Source of the DNA: JAPHSX01 sp041554195
GTDB lineage: Bacteria; Pseudomonadota; Gammaproteobacteria; Thiohalomonadales; Thiohalomonadaceae
Reading direction: 5' to 3'
NCBI GenBank assembly: GCA_041554195.1
Contig: JBFFMJ010000002.1
Coordinates: 310,001 to 374,000 of the forward strand
Length of the DNA: 64,000 bases
Shown: in pieces, positions 45,213 through 53,621 of the stretch
Layout of the letters: the number at the start of each line of letters is the position of its first letter
How positions within the stretch are numbered: position 1 is the stretch's first letter
Position numbers and translations under genes: made by a program
The notes under the pieces: model-generated
What the model was told of the DNA's origin: nothing
The model's database searches: none
What the model saw: the letters and a program-made list of their open reading frames with translations, nothing else

Positions 45213-46283
45213 ATGTCTGCACCTCGCATGCCTGATGAGTGCGGTGTACCGGATCCTTTTCCGTTCATGCACCCAGTTTTAAAAGCCAACTTCGGTCAGT
45301 GGAGCTACCACGATCGTCCGCGTCCTGGTGTTCTACGCCACGTTGCTAAGGGCGGAGACCAGGTTTGGACCGTTCGTGCGGGTACCGCCCGTCAAATGGA
45401 TCTCTACACCATCCGTAACCTTTGCGACATCGCTGATGAATTCGCTGAAGGCCACGTTCGTTTCACCATGCGCTCTAACATCGAGTTCATGGTTAGCAGC
45501 GAAGATAAGGTTAATCCCCTGATCGAGAAGCTGGGCGCCGAAGGCTTCCCCGTTGGTGGTACCGGTCCTTCCGTTACCATGATCTCGCACACCCAGGGCT
45601 GGTTGCACTGCGACATCCCCGGTACCGACGCCTCTGGTGTGGTTAAGGCGCTGATGGATGAGCTGCACGAAGAGTTCATCAAAGAAGAGATGCCTAACCG
45701 CGTCCACATCACCACCTCTTGCTGCCAGATCAACTGTGGTGGTCAGGGCGACATCGCAATCAACATCCAGCACACCAAGCCGCCGAAGATTAACCACGAG
45801 CTGGTGGGTAACGCCTGTGAGCGTCCTACCGTTGTAGCTCGCTGCCCGGTTGCTGCTATCCGTCCTGCTATCGTAAACGGTAAGCCTTCACTGGAAGTTG
45901 ACGAGAAGAAGTGCATCTGCTGTGGTGCCTGCTTCCCTCCTTGTCCTCCGATGCAGATCAACGACCCTGAGTTCTCCAAGCTCGCTATCTGGGTTGGTGG
46001 TAAGCACTCTAACGCCCGTTCCAAGCCGATGTTCCACAAGCTGGTTGCTGCTGGCCTGCCGAACAATCCTCCGCGCTGGCCTGAAGTTGCCGAGACCGTC
46101 AAGAACATCCTGGCTGTCTACAAGGAAGATGGTAAGGACTGGGAACGCATGGGTGACTGGGTTGAGCGTATTGGTTGGCCCGCATTCTTCCAGAAGACCG
46201 GTCTGCCGTTCACCAAGTACCACATCGATAACTGGCGTGGTGGTCGTGCGAACCTGAACGCTTCTGCTCACATCCGCTTCTAA
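45213..46283 (+). CDS. dsrB: Reverse-type dissimilatory sulfite reductase, beta subunit
   Basis: A 356-residue subunit that pairs with DsrA in an alpha2-beta2 complex and binds catalytic siroheme and [4Fe-4S] clusters. Motifs include SCCQINCGGQGDIAIN, ACERPTVVARCPVAAI and a ferredoxin part CICCGACFPPCPP. A strong ribosome site (TAGGAGGT) precedes the ATG. It lies 78 bases after dsrA, with a stem-loop between. Codon use is as biased as in dsrA. Confidence 0.97.
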   Translation: MSAPRMPDECGVPDPFPFMHPVLKANFGQWSYHDRPRPGVLRHVAKGGDQVWTVRAGTARQMDLYTIRNLCDIADEFAEGHVRFTMRSNIEFMVSSEDKVNPLIEKLGAEGFPVGGTGPSVTMISHTQGWLHCDIPGTDASGVVKALMDELHEEFIKEEMPNRVHITTSCCQINCGGQGDIAINIQHTKPPKINHELVGNACERPTVVARCPVAAIRPAIVNGKPSLEVDEKKCICCGACFPPCPPMQINDPEFSKLAIWVGGKHSNARSKPMFHKLVAAGLPNNPPRWPEVAETVKNILAVYKEDGKDWERMGDWVERIGWPAFFQKTGLPFTKYHIDNWRGGRANLNASAHIRF

Positions 46284-46300
46284 TAAGGGTTATTGAGAAA

Positions 46301-46693
46301 ATGAAGTTTACTATACAGGTTAACGAAGGTCCCTATCAGCACCAGGCCTCTGACACCGCGTATCAGTTCACCAAGGCTGCCCTGGAGAAGGGACACGAGA
46401 TCTTTCGTGTCTTCTTCTACCACGACGGCGTGAACAACGCGACCCGTCTGACCACTCCCCCGCAGGATGACCGTAATGTGGTTACCCGCTGGAGTGAGCT
46501 GGCTGAAAAGCACGACCTCGATATGGTTGTCTGTGTTGCCGCGGCCCAGCGCCGTGGTATCGCCGATGCCGACGAGTCCAAGCGTAATGGTAAAGACGCC
46601 GACAACATCGCCCCCGGTTTCCGTATCTCCGGTCTGGGTCAGTTGATCGAAGGTGGCGTCCAGGCCGACCGTCTGGTTGTGTTTGGTGACTAA
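46301..46693 (+). CDS. dsrE: Sulfur relay protein DsrE
   Basis: A 130-residue subunit of the DsrE2F2H2 hexamer, homologous to TusD. It carries the active cysteine at residue 78 (LDMVVCVAAAQRRG), the position known to be persulfidated in A. vinosum DsrE. It accepts sulfane sulfur and passes it to DsrC. It starts 17 bases after dsrB and 12 bases before dsrF. Confidence 0.96.
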   Translation: MKFTIQVNEGPYQHQASDTAYQFTKAALEKGHEIFRVFFYHDGVNNATRLTTPPQDDRNVVTRWSELAEKHDLDMVVCVAAAQRRGIADADESKRNGKDADNIAPGFRISGLGQLIEGGVQADRLVVFGD

Positions 46694-46705
46694 GGGGAAT
46701 ATGAG

Positions 46706-47113
46706 ATGAGTGAAACAAAGAAATTTTTGTACGTGAACCGCAAGGCTCCGTACGGCACTGTCTACGCCCTTGAGTCGCTGGAAGTTGTTCTGATCGGTGC
46801 TGCGTTTGAACAAGACGTACAGCTGCTGTTCATGGATGACGGTGTATTCCAGATCGCTAAAGGTCAGGATACCGCTGAGTCCGGAATGAAGAACTTCTCA
46901 CCCACCTACACTGCCCTCGGCGACTACGAAGTCACCAAGATGTATGTAGACAAAGAGTCACTGGAAGAGCGTGGACTGACGGTCGATGATCTGCTTCCGC
47001 TGGTTTGGGAAGATGAAGATGATGATTATGCCGAGAAGGATTCAATCATTCTCGTCAGCCGTGACGAAATCGCTGCTCTGATGGAAGAGCAGGACGTGGT
47101 CCTGAGCTTCTAA
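46706..47113 (+). CDS. dsrF: Sulfur relay protein DsrF
   Basis: A 135-residue TusC homologue, structural part of the DsrEFH hexamer. It has the family's NRKAPYGTVYALESLEVVLIG start and DVQLLFMDDGVFQIAKGQD core, and an acidic C-terminal part (VWEDEDDDYAEKDSI). No cysteine is expected to be redox active here and none is seen. A good ribosome site (AAGGGGAAT) precedes it. Confidence 0.96.
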   Translation: MSETKKFLYVNRKAPYGTVYALESLEVVLIGAAFEQDVQLLFMDDGVFQIAKGQDTAESGMKNFSPTYTALGDYEVTKMYVDKESLEERGLTVDDLLPLVWEDEDDDYAEKDSIILVSRDEIAALMEEQDVVLSF

Positions 47114-47127
47114 AAGGGGATATAGAT

Positions 47128-47427
47128 ATGTTGCATACCGTAAATAAATCGCCCTTCACCAACAACAGCCTGGAGTCCTGCCTGGACTGCGTTGCCGATG
47201 GCGCGGCTGTTCTGTTGATTGAAGATGGTGTCTATGGCGCCCTGAACGGCAGCAAAGTTGCCGACAAGGTGAAAGCTGCTATGGGTAAGGTTACCGTTTA
47301 CGCCCTGAGTGCCGATGTTAAGGCCCGTGGCATTGCCGACAAGGTTATTGACGGCATCAAACTGGTAGATTACGCCGGGTTTGTTGACCTCACTGTCGAG
47401 AACGACAAAGTTCAAGCCTGGCTGTAA
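47128..47427 (+). CDS. dsrH: Sulfur relay protein DsrH
   Basis: A 99-residue TusB homologue completing the DsrEFH complex. It has two cysteines near the N-terminus (residues 18 and 21, SLESCLDCVADG) followed by AVLLIEDGVYGA. The second cysteine lies close to the conserved one of A. vinosum DsrH. AAAAGGGGATA precedes the ATG. Confidence 0.94.
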   Translation: MLHTVNKSPFTNNSLESCLDCVADGAAVLLIEDGVYGALNGSKVADKVKAAMGKVTVYALSADVKARGIADKVIDGIKLVDYAGFVDLTVENDKVQAWL

Positions 47428-47469
47428 GTAAAGCTGAGCCGTTTTTAACTCAATTAGGAGAAAAGTAAC

Positions 47470-47805
47470 ATGGCTACAATGACCGTTAATGGTAAAGACT
47501 ACGAAGTAGATGAAGAGGGCTACCTCATCGATCTGTCTCAGTGGAACAAAGAAGTTGGTGAAGAGCTTGCCAAGTCCGAGAGCGTTGAGATGACCGAAGG
47601 CCACTGGGAAGTTATCGACTTCCTGCGTGAGTACTACGACGAGTACCAGATCGCTCCTGCGGTTCGCGTCCTCACCAAGGCTATCGGCAAGAAGCTGGGT
47701 AAAGAGAAAGGCAACAGCAAGTACCTGTACGAGCTGTTCCCCTACGGTCCTGCCAAGCAGGCCTGTAAGATCGCTGGTCTGCCTAAGCCTACCGGTTGTA
47801 TCTAA
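47470..47805 (+). CDS. dsrC: Sulfur carrier protein DsrC
   Basis: A 111-residue small sulfur carrier with a flexible C-terminal arm holding both functional cysteines (Cys99 and Cys110, in QACKIAGLPKPTGCI). It accepts sulfur from DsrEFH, presents it to DsrAB as a persulfide or trisulfide, and is reduced again by DsrMKJOP. A strong AGGAG site lies 8 bases before the ATG. A perfect hairpin follows its stop, which may allow higher transcript levels of dsrC than of the genes after it. Confidence 0.97.
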   Translation: MATMTVNGKDYEVDEEGYLIDLSQWNKEVGEELAKSESVEMTEGHWEVIDFLREYYDEYQIAPAVRVLTKAIGKKLGKEKGNSKYLYELFPYGPAKQACKIAGLPKPTGCI

Positions 47806-47818
47806 AGTAGTATGTGTC

Positions 47819-47839
47819 GGGGGAGAGCACCTCTCCCCC
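47819..47839 (+). other. Perfect hairpin between dsrC and dsrM (attenuator or mRNA stabiliser)
   Basis: A 9-base-pair perfect stem GGGGGAGAG/CTCTCCCCC with a 3-base loop, then TTCTCAATATTTT. The tail is T-rich but broken, so it could act as a leaky terminator or protect the 3' end of dsrC mRNA. Confidence 0.7.
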
Positions 47840-47874
47840 TTCTCAATATTTTCCGGATTTCGGAGGCTCGATAA

Positions 47875-48597
47875 ATGTCAGTGCTCTATGCACTTCTATT
47901 TTATGTAGCGTTTGTGCTGCTGGTTGGTGGTGTTGGTTTTAAAATTTACCAATACTGGTCTACCCCTGCGCCGCTCAAGATTCCTACAACTCCCGCTCCC
48001 ATTACACGTGGTGGCGTGGCGTTTCGCATCGGCCGTGAGGTCGTGCTGTTCGAAAGCCTGTTTAAATCCAATAAGTGGATCTGGCTCTTCGGCTATATGT
48101 TTCATGTTGGTCTGGCGCTGGTACTGATCCGCCATGGCCGCTACTTCCAGGATGTCGGTCCGATACTGAAGTTTCTTCAGCCTTTCGGTATCTACGCCGG
48201 TTTTGCCATGGTCGTCGGTCTACTCGGCCTGTGGGCACGCCGTATCCTTGTCGAACGTATTCGTTACATCACCGGCCCGTCCGATCACCTGATACTGGCG
48301 CTGCTGGTAGGTATCGGCGCCTCTGGCCTGATGATGAAATTCGTCAAGCACACCGACATCGTGGCAGTAAAAGTGTTCTTCCAGAACGTGATGCACTTCA
48401 ACTTCGGCGCACTGGCCCTGCCTAGCGACCCGATCCTGATGTTGCACCTGTTCCTGGTGGCGGTACTGATGATTATCTTCCCGCTCAGCAAACTGCTGCA
48501 TGCGCCAGGAATATTCTTCAGCCCGACGCGTAACCAGGTCGACAATCCGCGTGAGAAGCGACATATCGCTCCGTGGGCTGCCGAGATGGAAAAGTAA
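47875..48597 (+). CDS. dsrM: DsrM, membrane cytochrome b subunit of DsrMKJOP
   Basis: A 240-residue inner-membrane protein with about five transmembrane helices, related to the NarI-type gamma subunits. Histidines in YMFHVG, IRHGRYF, VMHFNFG and LMLHLFL are candidate heme b ligands. It exchanges electrons with the quinone pool and with DsrK. The start has TTCGGAGG upstream. It is separated from dsrC by a 69-base gap with a strong hairpin. Confidence 0.94.
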   Translation: MSVLYALLFYVAFVLLVGGVGFKIYQYWSTPAPLKIPTTPAPITRGGVAFRIGREVVLFESLFKSNKWIWLFGYMFHVGLALVLIRHGRYFQDVGPILKFLQPFGIYAGFAMVVGLLGLWARRILVERIRYITGPSDHLILALLVGIGASGLMMKFVKHTDIVAVKVFFQNVMHFNFGALALPSDPILMLHLFLVAVLMIIFPLSKLLHAPGIFFSPTRNQVDNPREKRHIAPWAAEMEK

Positions 48598-48638
48598 CGT
48601 CTAGGCGAATTTGGACTTAAAGAACTGAGGATAATCGC

Positions 48639-50249
48639 GTGGCCGATTTTCAGACACCAGAGTTTCGGGAATACCCAGCTATTCCCAATGCGCTAGTACC
48701 TAATGCGACGGGACACCTGAGCCCGTTCGTAGCAAAGCCTGAACACCAGGAGCAGCTCGGCTTCCCCGGCGAGCTGGTCGATAACTGGGAAGAGAAGGCG
48801 ATTGATAAAATGGGTGACCTGCTGAGCAAGTATCGCTCGCTACGCGTCTACCTTGATAGCTGTGTGAAGTGTGGCTCCTGTACTGACAAGTGCCACTACT
48901 TCCAGGGCACCAGCGACCCGAAGAATATGCCGGTAGCGCGTCAGGACTTGATGCGCAGTGTCTACCGCCGTTACTTCACCTTTGCTGGTAAGACCCTCTC
49001 CAAGTTCGGTTTGGGTGGTCTGGTCGGTGCCCAGGAGATGAACAAAGAGGTATTGGACGACTGGTATAGCTATTTCCACCAGTGTTCGCAGTGCCGTCGC
49101 TGTTCGGTCTTCTGCCCCTACGGTATCGATACCGCCGAGATCTCCATGGCAGCTCGCGAGATCATGGACCACGTTGGTCTTGGCCAGAAATACTGTAATG
49201 AGATCCTGGGTAAGTTGCAGAAGGTGGGTAACAACCTCGGTCTGCCTGAGCCTGCGCTGGCGGCAACGCTTGCGGAGTACGCCGAAGAGATCGAAGACGA
49301 TACCGGCCTGCCGGTGAAGATGCCTCTTGATGTTAAGGGTGCCGATGTCCTGCTGATCACCCCCTCAGCCGACTTCTTCGCCGAGCCACATATTGATGGC
49401 CTGATGGGTTACGCCAAGGTGTTCCACGAGGCTGGTGTCAGCTGGACCCTTAGCTCCTACGCCTCTGAGGCGGCCAACTTCTCGATGTTCATTGGCTCTT
49501 ACAGCAACATGAAGATCTGTGCCGAGCGTATTCGCGACGCCGCCATTGAGCTGGGCGTTAAGCGCATCATCGTTGGTGAGTGTGGTCATGCCTGGCGTGT
49601 GGCCTACTCCTTCTGGAACACCGTTGCCGGTATCGGCTCAGGTGCGGATCCGGATGATAAGTACGCACAAATCCTGCAGAAGCAACTGGATCACAGCGTT
49701 AAGCAGCCGACCCACATCTGTGAGTTCACCTACGACCTCATTCAGAAGGGTAAACTGCGTTTTAACAAAGAAGAGAACGACCACCGTACCGTTACCTTCC
49801 ATGACTCCTGCAACGTTGCCCGCGGTTCACGCATGGGTGACTGGACAGGTGGTCAGTTCGATATTCCTCGCGAGGTGATCAAGGCGTGCTGCAACAACTA
49901 CGTCGATATGGATCCCGATACCATTAAGGAAAAAACCTACTGCTGTGGTGGCGGTGGCGGTCTGCTGACCGATGACTTGATGGAGATCCGCGTTAAGGGT
50001 GCCCTCCCTCGTATGGAGGCCCTGAAGGATGTCGCCGATAACAACGGCGTGAACACTTTGGCGGCAATTTGTGCGATTTGTAAGGCACAGTTTGCCAAGG
50101 TACTGCCCTACTACAGCTTCCCCATGGACATGCTAGTAAGTACCCATCAGCTGGTCGGCGAGGCACTGATTATGACCGGTTCCGAGCAGGAGAAAGAGTT
50201 GATGGAAGATGAGGCAGAACCCGCACCAGAAACCGAAACACCGGAATAA
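48639..50249 (+). CDS. dsrK: DsrK, cytoplasmic iron-sulfur subunit of DsrMKJOP
   Basis: A 536-residue HdrD-like protein. It has two [4Fe-4S] ferredoxin motifs (CVKCGSCTDKCH and CSQCRRCSVFCP) and CCG-type domains (CCGGGGGLLTDDLM and further Cys in CAICKAQF), which bind the noncubane-type cluster for disulfide reduction. Its likely substrate is the DsrC trisulfide or disulfide. A GTG start follows TGAGGATAATC. The C-terminus is acidic, EDEAEPAPETETPE. It lies 41 bases after dsrM. Confidence 0.95.
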   Translation: MADFQTPEFREYPAIPNALVPNATGHLSPFVAKPEHQEQLGFPGELVDNWEEKAIDKMGDLLSKYRSLRVYLDSCVKCGSCTDKCHYFQGTSDPKNMPVARQDLMRSVYRRYFTFAGKTLSKFGLGGLVGAQEMNKEVLDDWYSYFHQCSQCRRCSVFCPYGIDTAEISMAAREIMDHVGLGQKYCNEILGKLQKVGNNLGLPEPALAATLAEYAEEIEDDTGLPVKMPLDVKGADVLLITPSADFFAEPHIDGLMGYAKVFHEAGVSWTLSSYASEAANFSMFIGSYSNMKICAERIRDAAIELGVKRIIVGECGHAWRVAYSFWNTVAGIGSGADPDDKYAQILQKQLDHSVKQPTHICEFTYDLIQKGKLRFNKEENDHRTVTFHDSCNVARGSRMGDWTGGQFDIPREVIKACCNNYVDMDPDTIKEKTYCCGGGGGLLTDDLMEIRVKGALPRMEALKDVADNNGVNTLAAICAICKAQFAKVLPYYSFPMDMLVSTHQLVGEALIMTGSEQEKELMEDEAEPAPETETPE

Positions 50250-50323
50250 CTGACACTGGCAGGCGGCTTTATGTAGTGCCGCTACCGCAACAACCGATTT
50301 AGAGGCATAGGAGAGTTTTAAAG

Positions 50324-52315
50324 ATGGCAACTTCTAGCGATGATATGAATAAAGAGTATACCTTCCGACGTTATAACGACGGTGATGAGCAGTGGGACAG
50401 CCTCGACGAGAATATCTTCCAGGCTGGCTGGACCCATAAGTGTCCTACCTATGTACACCGTACTCCTCCCTGTCAGGGCAGCTGCCCTTCAGGTCATGAC
50501 GTACGTGGTTGGTTGGATATCGTTCGCGGCATTGAGAAGCCCACCGGCGAGATGAGCATGCAGGAGTACGCCTTCCAGCGCGCTACCATGTCTAACCCCT
50601 TCCCCTCTGTTATGGGTCGCGTCTGCCCCGCTCCTTGTGAGGACGGCTGTAACCGCAACATGGTTGATGACTTTGTTGGTATCAACTCGGTTGAGCAGTA
50701 CATCGGTGACCAGGCTCTGGAAAACAACTTCCAGCTGGCCTCTGCCGGTGCCGATACCGGTAAAAAGGTTGCCATCATCGGTGGTGGCCCGGGTGGTATG
50801 GCTGCGGCCTACCAGCTGCGCCTGAAAGGCCACGCTGTCACCATCTTTGATGCACAGGAAGAGCTGGGCGGCATGATGCGTTATGGTATCCCTGGCTATC
50901 GTATGCCTCGCGACGTGATGGACGGTGAGATCAAGCGTATTATCGACATGGGTGTTGAGGTTAAGAGCAAGACCAAGGTCGGTGTTGACGTGCCGATGGA
51001 CGAAGTTGAGAAGAACTTCGACGCCGTGGTCTTCGCCATGGGAGCCCAGGCCGGTCGTGCCCTGCCTATCCCCGGTGCTGATGCGGTTAACTGCATCACC
51101 GGTGTTGCCTTCCTCGCCGCCTTCAACGAAGGCCGCCTGAAGGCGGTAACCGGTAAGATCATCGTTATCGGTGGTGGTGATACATCTATCGACGTTGCCT
51201 CGGTGGCCCGTCGTCTCGGTAAGATCACCGTTGAGCACGAGAAGGATCGTCCTGAGCACATCATCATCAACCAGACTGCACACGATGTTGCCGAGTCTGC
51301 TGCCCGTCAAGGCGCAGATGTTACCCTGATGTCACGCTCTGCCATTGAGCACATGCCTGCGGCCCAGTACGAGATTGAAGACGCTACTCGTGAGGGTGTT
51401 GAAATCCTTGGTCAGCTGACTCCGGTTGAAGTTATTAAGGGTGACGATGGTCGCGCTACCGGTCTTAAGGTGCAGAAGCTTGAGGCCGACGGCAAGACCC
51501 CTATCGAAGGCAGCGAGTACGTTATCGACGCCGAGCTCATCGTCGCGGCCATCGGCCAGGGCGGTGATTGGGAAGGCATGGACGGTTACTCCAATGACCG
51601 TGGTCTGGCCGACGCCGACAAGAACTTCCAGGTTCCTGGTAAGCCCGGTTTCTTCGCCATCGGTGATATCGTGCGTCCACACCTGCTGACCACCGCTATC
51701 GGCCACGCCTCTATCGCGGCCGAGAGTATCGACTTCTACCTCAACAACAAAGAGCTGAAGTCCCGTCCGAAGGTTGACGTACATCACTGGAATCTGCTTG
51801 AGAAGCTGCGTGAAACCGATCACATGCCTTCTGAGTACCATGGTCTGAGCAAAGAGGAAGTCGTTAAGGCTGAAGGCTTCGCCAAAGAGATCGACCTGGG
51901 TATTCGTGGTACTTCCGAGGATGACTTCGCGGTACACAACTACGAAGACCGCTCGATGGCCGAGATCATCTCCTCTGACCGTCTGTTCCTGGGTCACTTC
52001 GAAGAAGAAGCCCGTAACAAGCGCTCACACATTGAGGTAAGTGCTGCCGACGTTATCGGCAACTTCCAGGAGCGTCTGGTTCCTCTGCAAGAAGAGCAGG
52101 TTGTTGCTGAAGCCAAGCGCTGCATGAGCTGCGGTATGTGCTTTGAGTGTGACAACTGTGTCATCTACTGTCCTCAGGAAGCGGTGAAGAAGTCTCCCAA
52201 GGACAAGAACACCACCGGTCGTTATGTATACACCGACTACAGCAAATGCATCGGTTGTCACATCTGTGCCGATGTCTGCCCTACCGGCTACATCGACATG
52301 GGTATGGGTGAATAA
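50324..52315 (+). CDS. dsrL: DsrL, NAD(P)H:acceptor oxidoreductase partner of DsrAB
   Basis: A 663-residue iron-sulfur flavoprotein of the GltD-like class. An N-terminal cysteine region (PPCQGSCPSGHDVRGWLD), an FAD loop (AIIGGGPGGMAAAYQLR) and a pyridine-nucleotide loop (VIGGGDTSIDVASVARR) precede a C-terminal ferredoxin domain with several cysteines (CMSCGMCFECDNC, CIGCHICADVCP). DsrL takes electrons from DsrAB and is needed for oxidation of stored sulfur. Its presence supports the oxidative direction. The gene is complete with strong codon bias. Confidence 0.96.
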   Translation: MATSSDDMNKEYTFRRYNDGDEQWDSLDENIFQAGWTHKCPTYVHRTPPCQGSCPSGHDVRGWLDIVRGIEKPTGEMSMQEYAFQRATMSNPFPSVMGRVCPAPCEDGCNRNMVDDFVGINSVEQYIGDQALENNFQLASAGADTGKKVAIIGGGPGGMAAAYQLRLKGHAVTIFDAQEELGGMMRYGIPGYRMPRDVMDGEIKRIIDMGVEVKSKTKVGVDVPMDEVEKNFDAVVFAMGAQAGRALPIPGADAVNCITGVAFLAAFNEGRLKAVTGKIIVIGGGDTSIDVASVARRLGKITVEHEKDRPEHIIINQTAHDVAESAARQGADVTLMSRSAIEHMPAAQYEIEDATREGVEILGQLTPVEVIKGDDGRATGLKVQKLEADGKTPIEGSEYVIDAELIVAAIGQGGDWEGMDGYSNDRGLADADKNFQVPGKPGFFAIGDIVRPHLLTTAIGHASIAAESIDFYLNNKELKSRPKVDVHHWNLLEKLRETDHMPSEYHGLSKEEVVKAEGFAKEIDLGIRGTSEDDFAVHNYEDRSMAEIISSDRLFLGHFEEEARNKRSHIEVSAADVIGNFQERLVPLQEEQVVAEAKRCMSCGMCFECDNCVIYCPQEAVKKSPKDKNTTGRYVYTDYSKCIGCHICADVCPTGYIDMGMGE

Positions 52316-52324
52316 GGGGACGTC

Positions 52325-52831
52325 ATGAAGCCACTTAGCAAGCTTCTACAACTTATCGCGGCACTGTCTGCACTGACTCTGTCAGTGCCGGCCTTTGCCG
52401 ACGAGGGTAACGGTGTGGGACCAGTTATTCCCAAGGCCGTGAAGGGTGAGCAGTGTGTTGAGGATACCGATGTGATGCGTCGCGATCACATGAAGTATCT
52501 TAAAAAGCACCGTGACGAGACACTGCGCGAAGGCATTCGTACCAAACAGTACAGCCTGAAGCAGTGCCTTGAATGTCACGTCCCGGCAAAAGATTCTGCC
52601 GAGGCCTCTCGCGCTGAAGGTCAGCACTTCTGCAAGAACTGCCACGTCTATACCGGCGTGACTATTGACTGCTTTGAGTGTCACGCCACCATGCCGGAGA
52701 AAACAGCACAGTTCCACCCGCTGGTTACCCCGCGCATGAAGGCGCTGAAAGACCTTCACCAACCCGACTCATCTGCGCTGCTTAACAACATTGCAGCGAC
52801 CCAGACTCAAACAGGTGGTGCAATCCAATGA
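52325..52831 (+). CDS. dsrJ: DsrJ, periplasmic triheme cytochrome c
   Basis: A 168-residue exported protein with a signal peptide (residues 1-25, AFA cut). Three CxxCH heme sites are seen at residues about 81-85 (CLECH), 103-107 (CKNCH) and 116-120 (CFECH). Cys44 in GEQCVEDTD corresponds to the cysteine known in A. vinosum to ligate the unusual His/Cys heme. DsrJ is the periplasmic part of DsrMKJOP. It overlaps dsrO by 4 bases. Confidence 0.95.
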   Translation: MKPLSKLLQLIAALSALTLSVPAFADEGNGVGPVIPKAVKGEQCVEDTDVMRRDHMKYLKKHRDETLREGIRTKQYSLKQCLECHVPAKDSAEASRAEGQHFCKNCHVYTGVTIDCFECHATMPEKTAQFHPLVTPRMKALKDLHQPDSSALLNNIAATQTQTGGAIQ

Positions 52832-53595
52832 GCGAGATGAAGCAAACGGATCAGTCACGTCGTGAGTTTCTCGGTGGCGGTGCCAAGCTGGCCGCTGGCC
52901 TCAGCATTGCACCGGGCGTTATGCTCTATGGTGTTGCCGAGGCTCGTCCTGCCGAACAGGCCGCCAGCAGCGATCAACGCTGGGGTATGCTCATCGATAC
53001 CAACAAGTGCGCCAAGGGCTGCGACGCTTGCGTTAGCGGCTGCCAGAGCGAGAACGGTTGGGGTCCCGATAGCCAGGACGAAGTGCATTCCAACGAACTG
53101 CAAAAGTCACAGTGGATCCGCAAGGTCGAGCTGCGCAACACAGCAACCGGTCACGTTCAGTCGTTACCGATGATGTGTCAGCACTGCGAAAACCCACCCT
53201 GTGTTGATGTCTGCCCTACCGGTGCCTCAATGAAGCGTGAAGATGGCATCGTACTGGTCGACAAGCATATCTGCATCGGCTGCCGCTATTGCATGATGGC
53301 CTGCCCCTACAAGGCTCGCTCCTTCGTGCATGAAGCACTGCATAACCAGCGTGAGCATGCGCCACGTGGTAAGGGCACCGTTGAGGCCTGCACCATGTGT
53401 GTTCACAAGCTTGATGCTGGTGATGGTTCAACCGCCTGTGCAGATGCCTGTAACAGCGAAGGCCACAAGGCGATCATCGTCGGTGACCTGCGTGATGAGA
53501 ACAGCGAAATTGCCCAGGCCGTTGCCCAGCATGCAACAACCCAGGTACGCGCGGATCTCGGTCTTAACACCGGTGTCCGGTATCGCGGCATCTAA
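52828..53595 (+). CDS. dsrO: DsrO, periplasmic iron-sulfur subunit of DsrMKJOP
   Basis: A 255-residue ferredoxin-like protein with an N-terminal Tat signal (SRREFLGGGAKLAAG), so it is exported folded. Four [4Fe-4S] clusters are suggested by the motif sets CAKGCDACVSGCQ, CQHCENPPCVDVCP, CIGCRYCMMACP and CTMCVHKLD...C. It links DsrJ with the membrane subunit DsrP. It starts on the dsrJ stop (ATGA) and is followed 26 bases later by dsrP. Confidence 0.95.
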   Translation: MSEMKQTDQSRREFLGGGAKLAAGLSIAPGVMLYGVAEARPAEQAASSDQRWGMLIDTNKCAKGCDACVSGCQSENGWGPDSQDEVHSNELQKSQWIRKVELRNTATGHVQSLPMMCQHCENPPCVDVCPTGASMKREDGIVLVDKHICIGCRYCMMACPYKARSFVHEALHNQREHAPRGKGTVEACTMCVHKLDAGDGSTACADACNSEGHKAIIVGDLRDENSEIAQAVAQHATTQVRADLGLNTGVRYRGI

Positions 53596-53621
53596 CCGTA
53601 AGAGTTAACGGAAAGAGAAGC

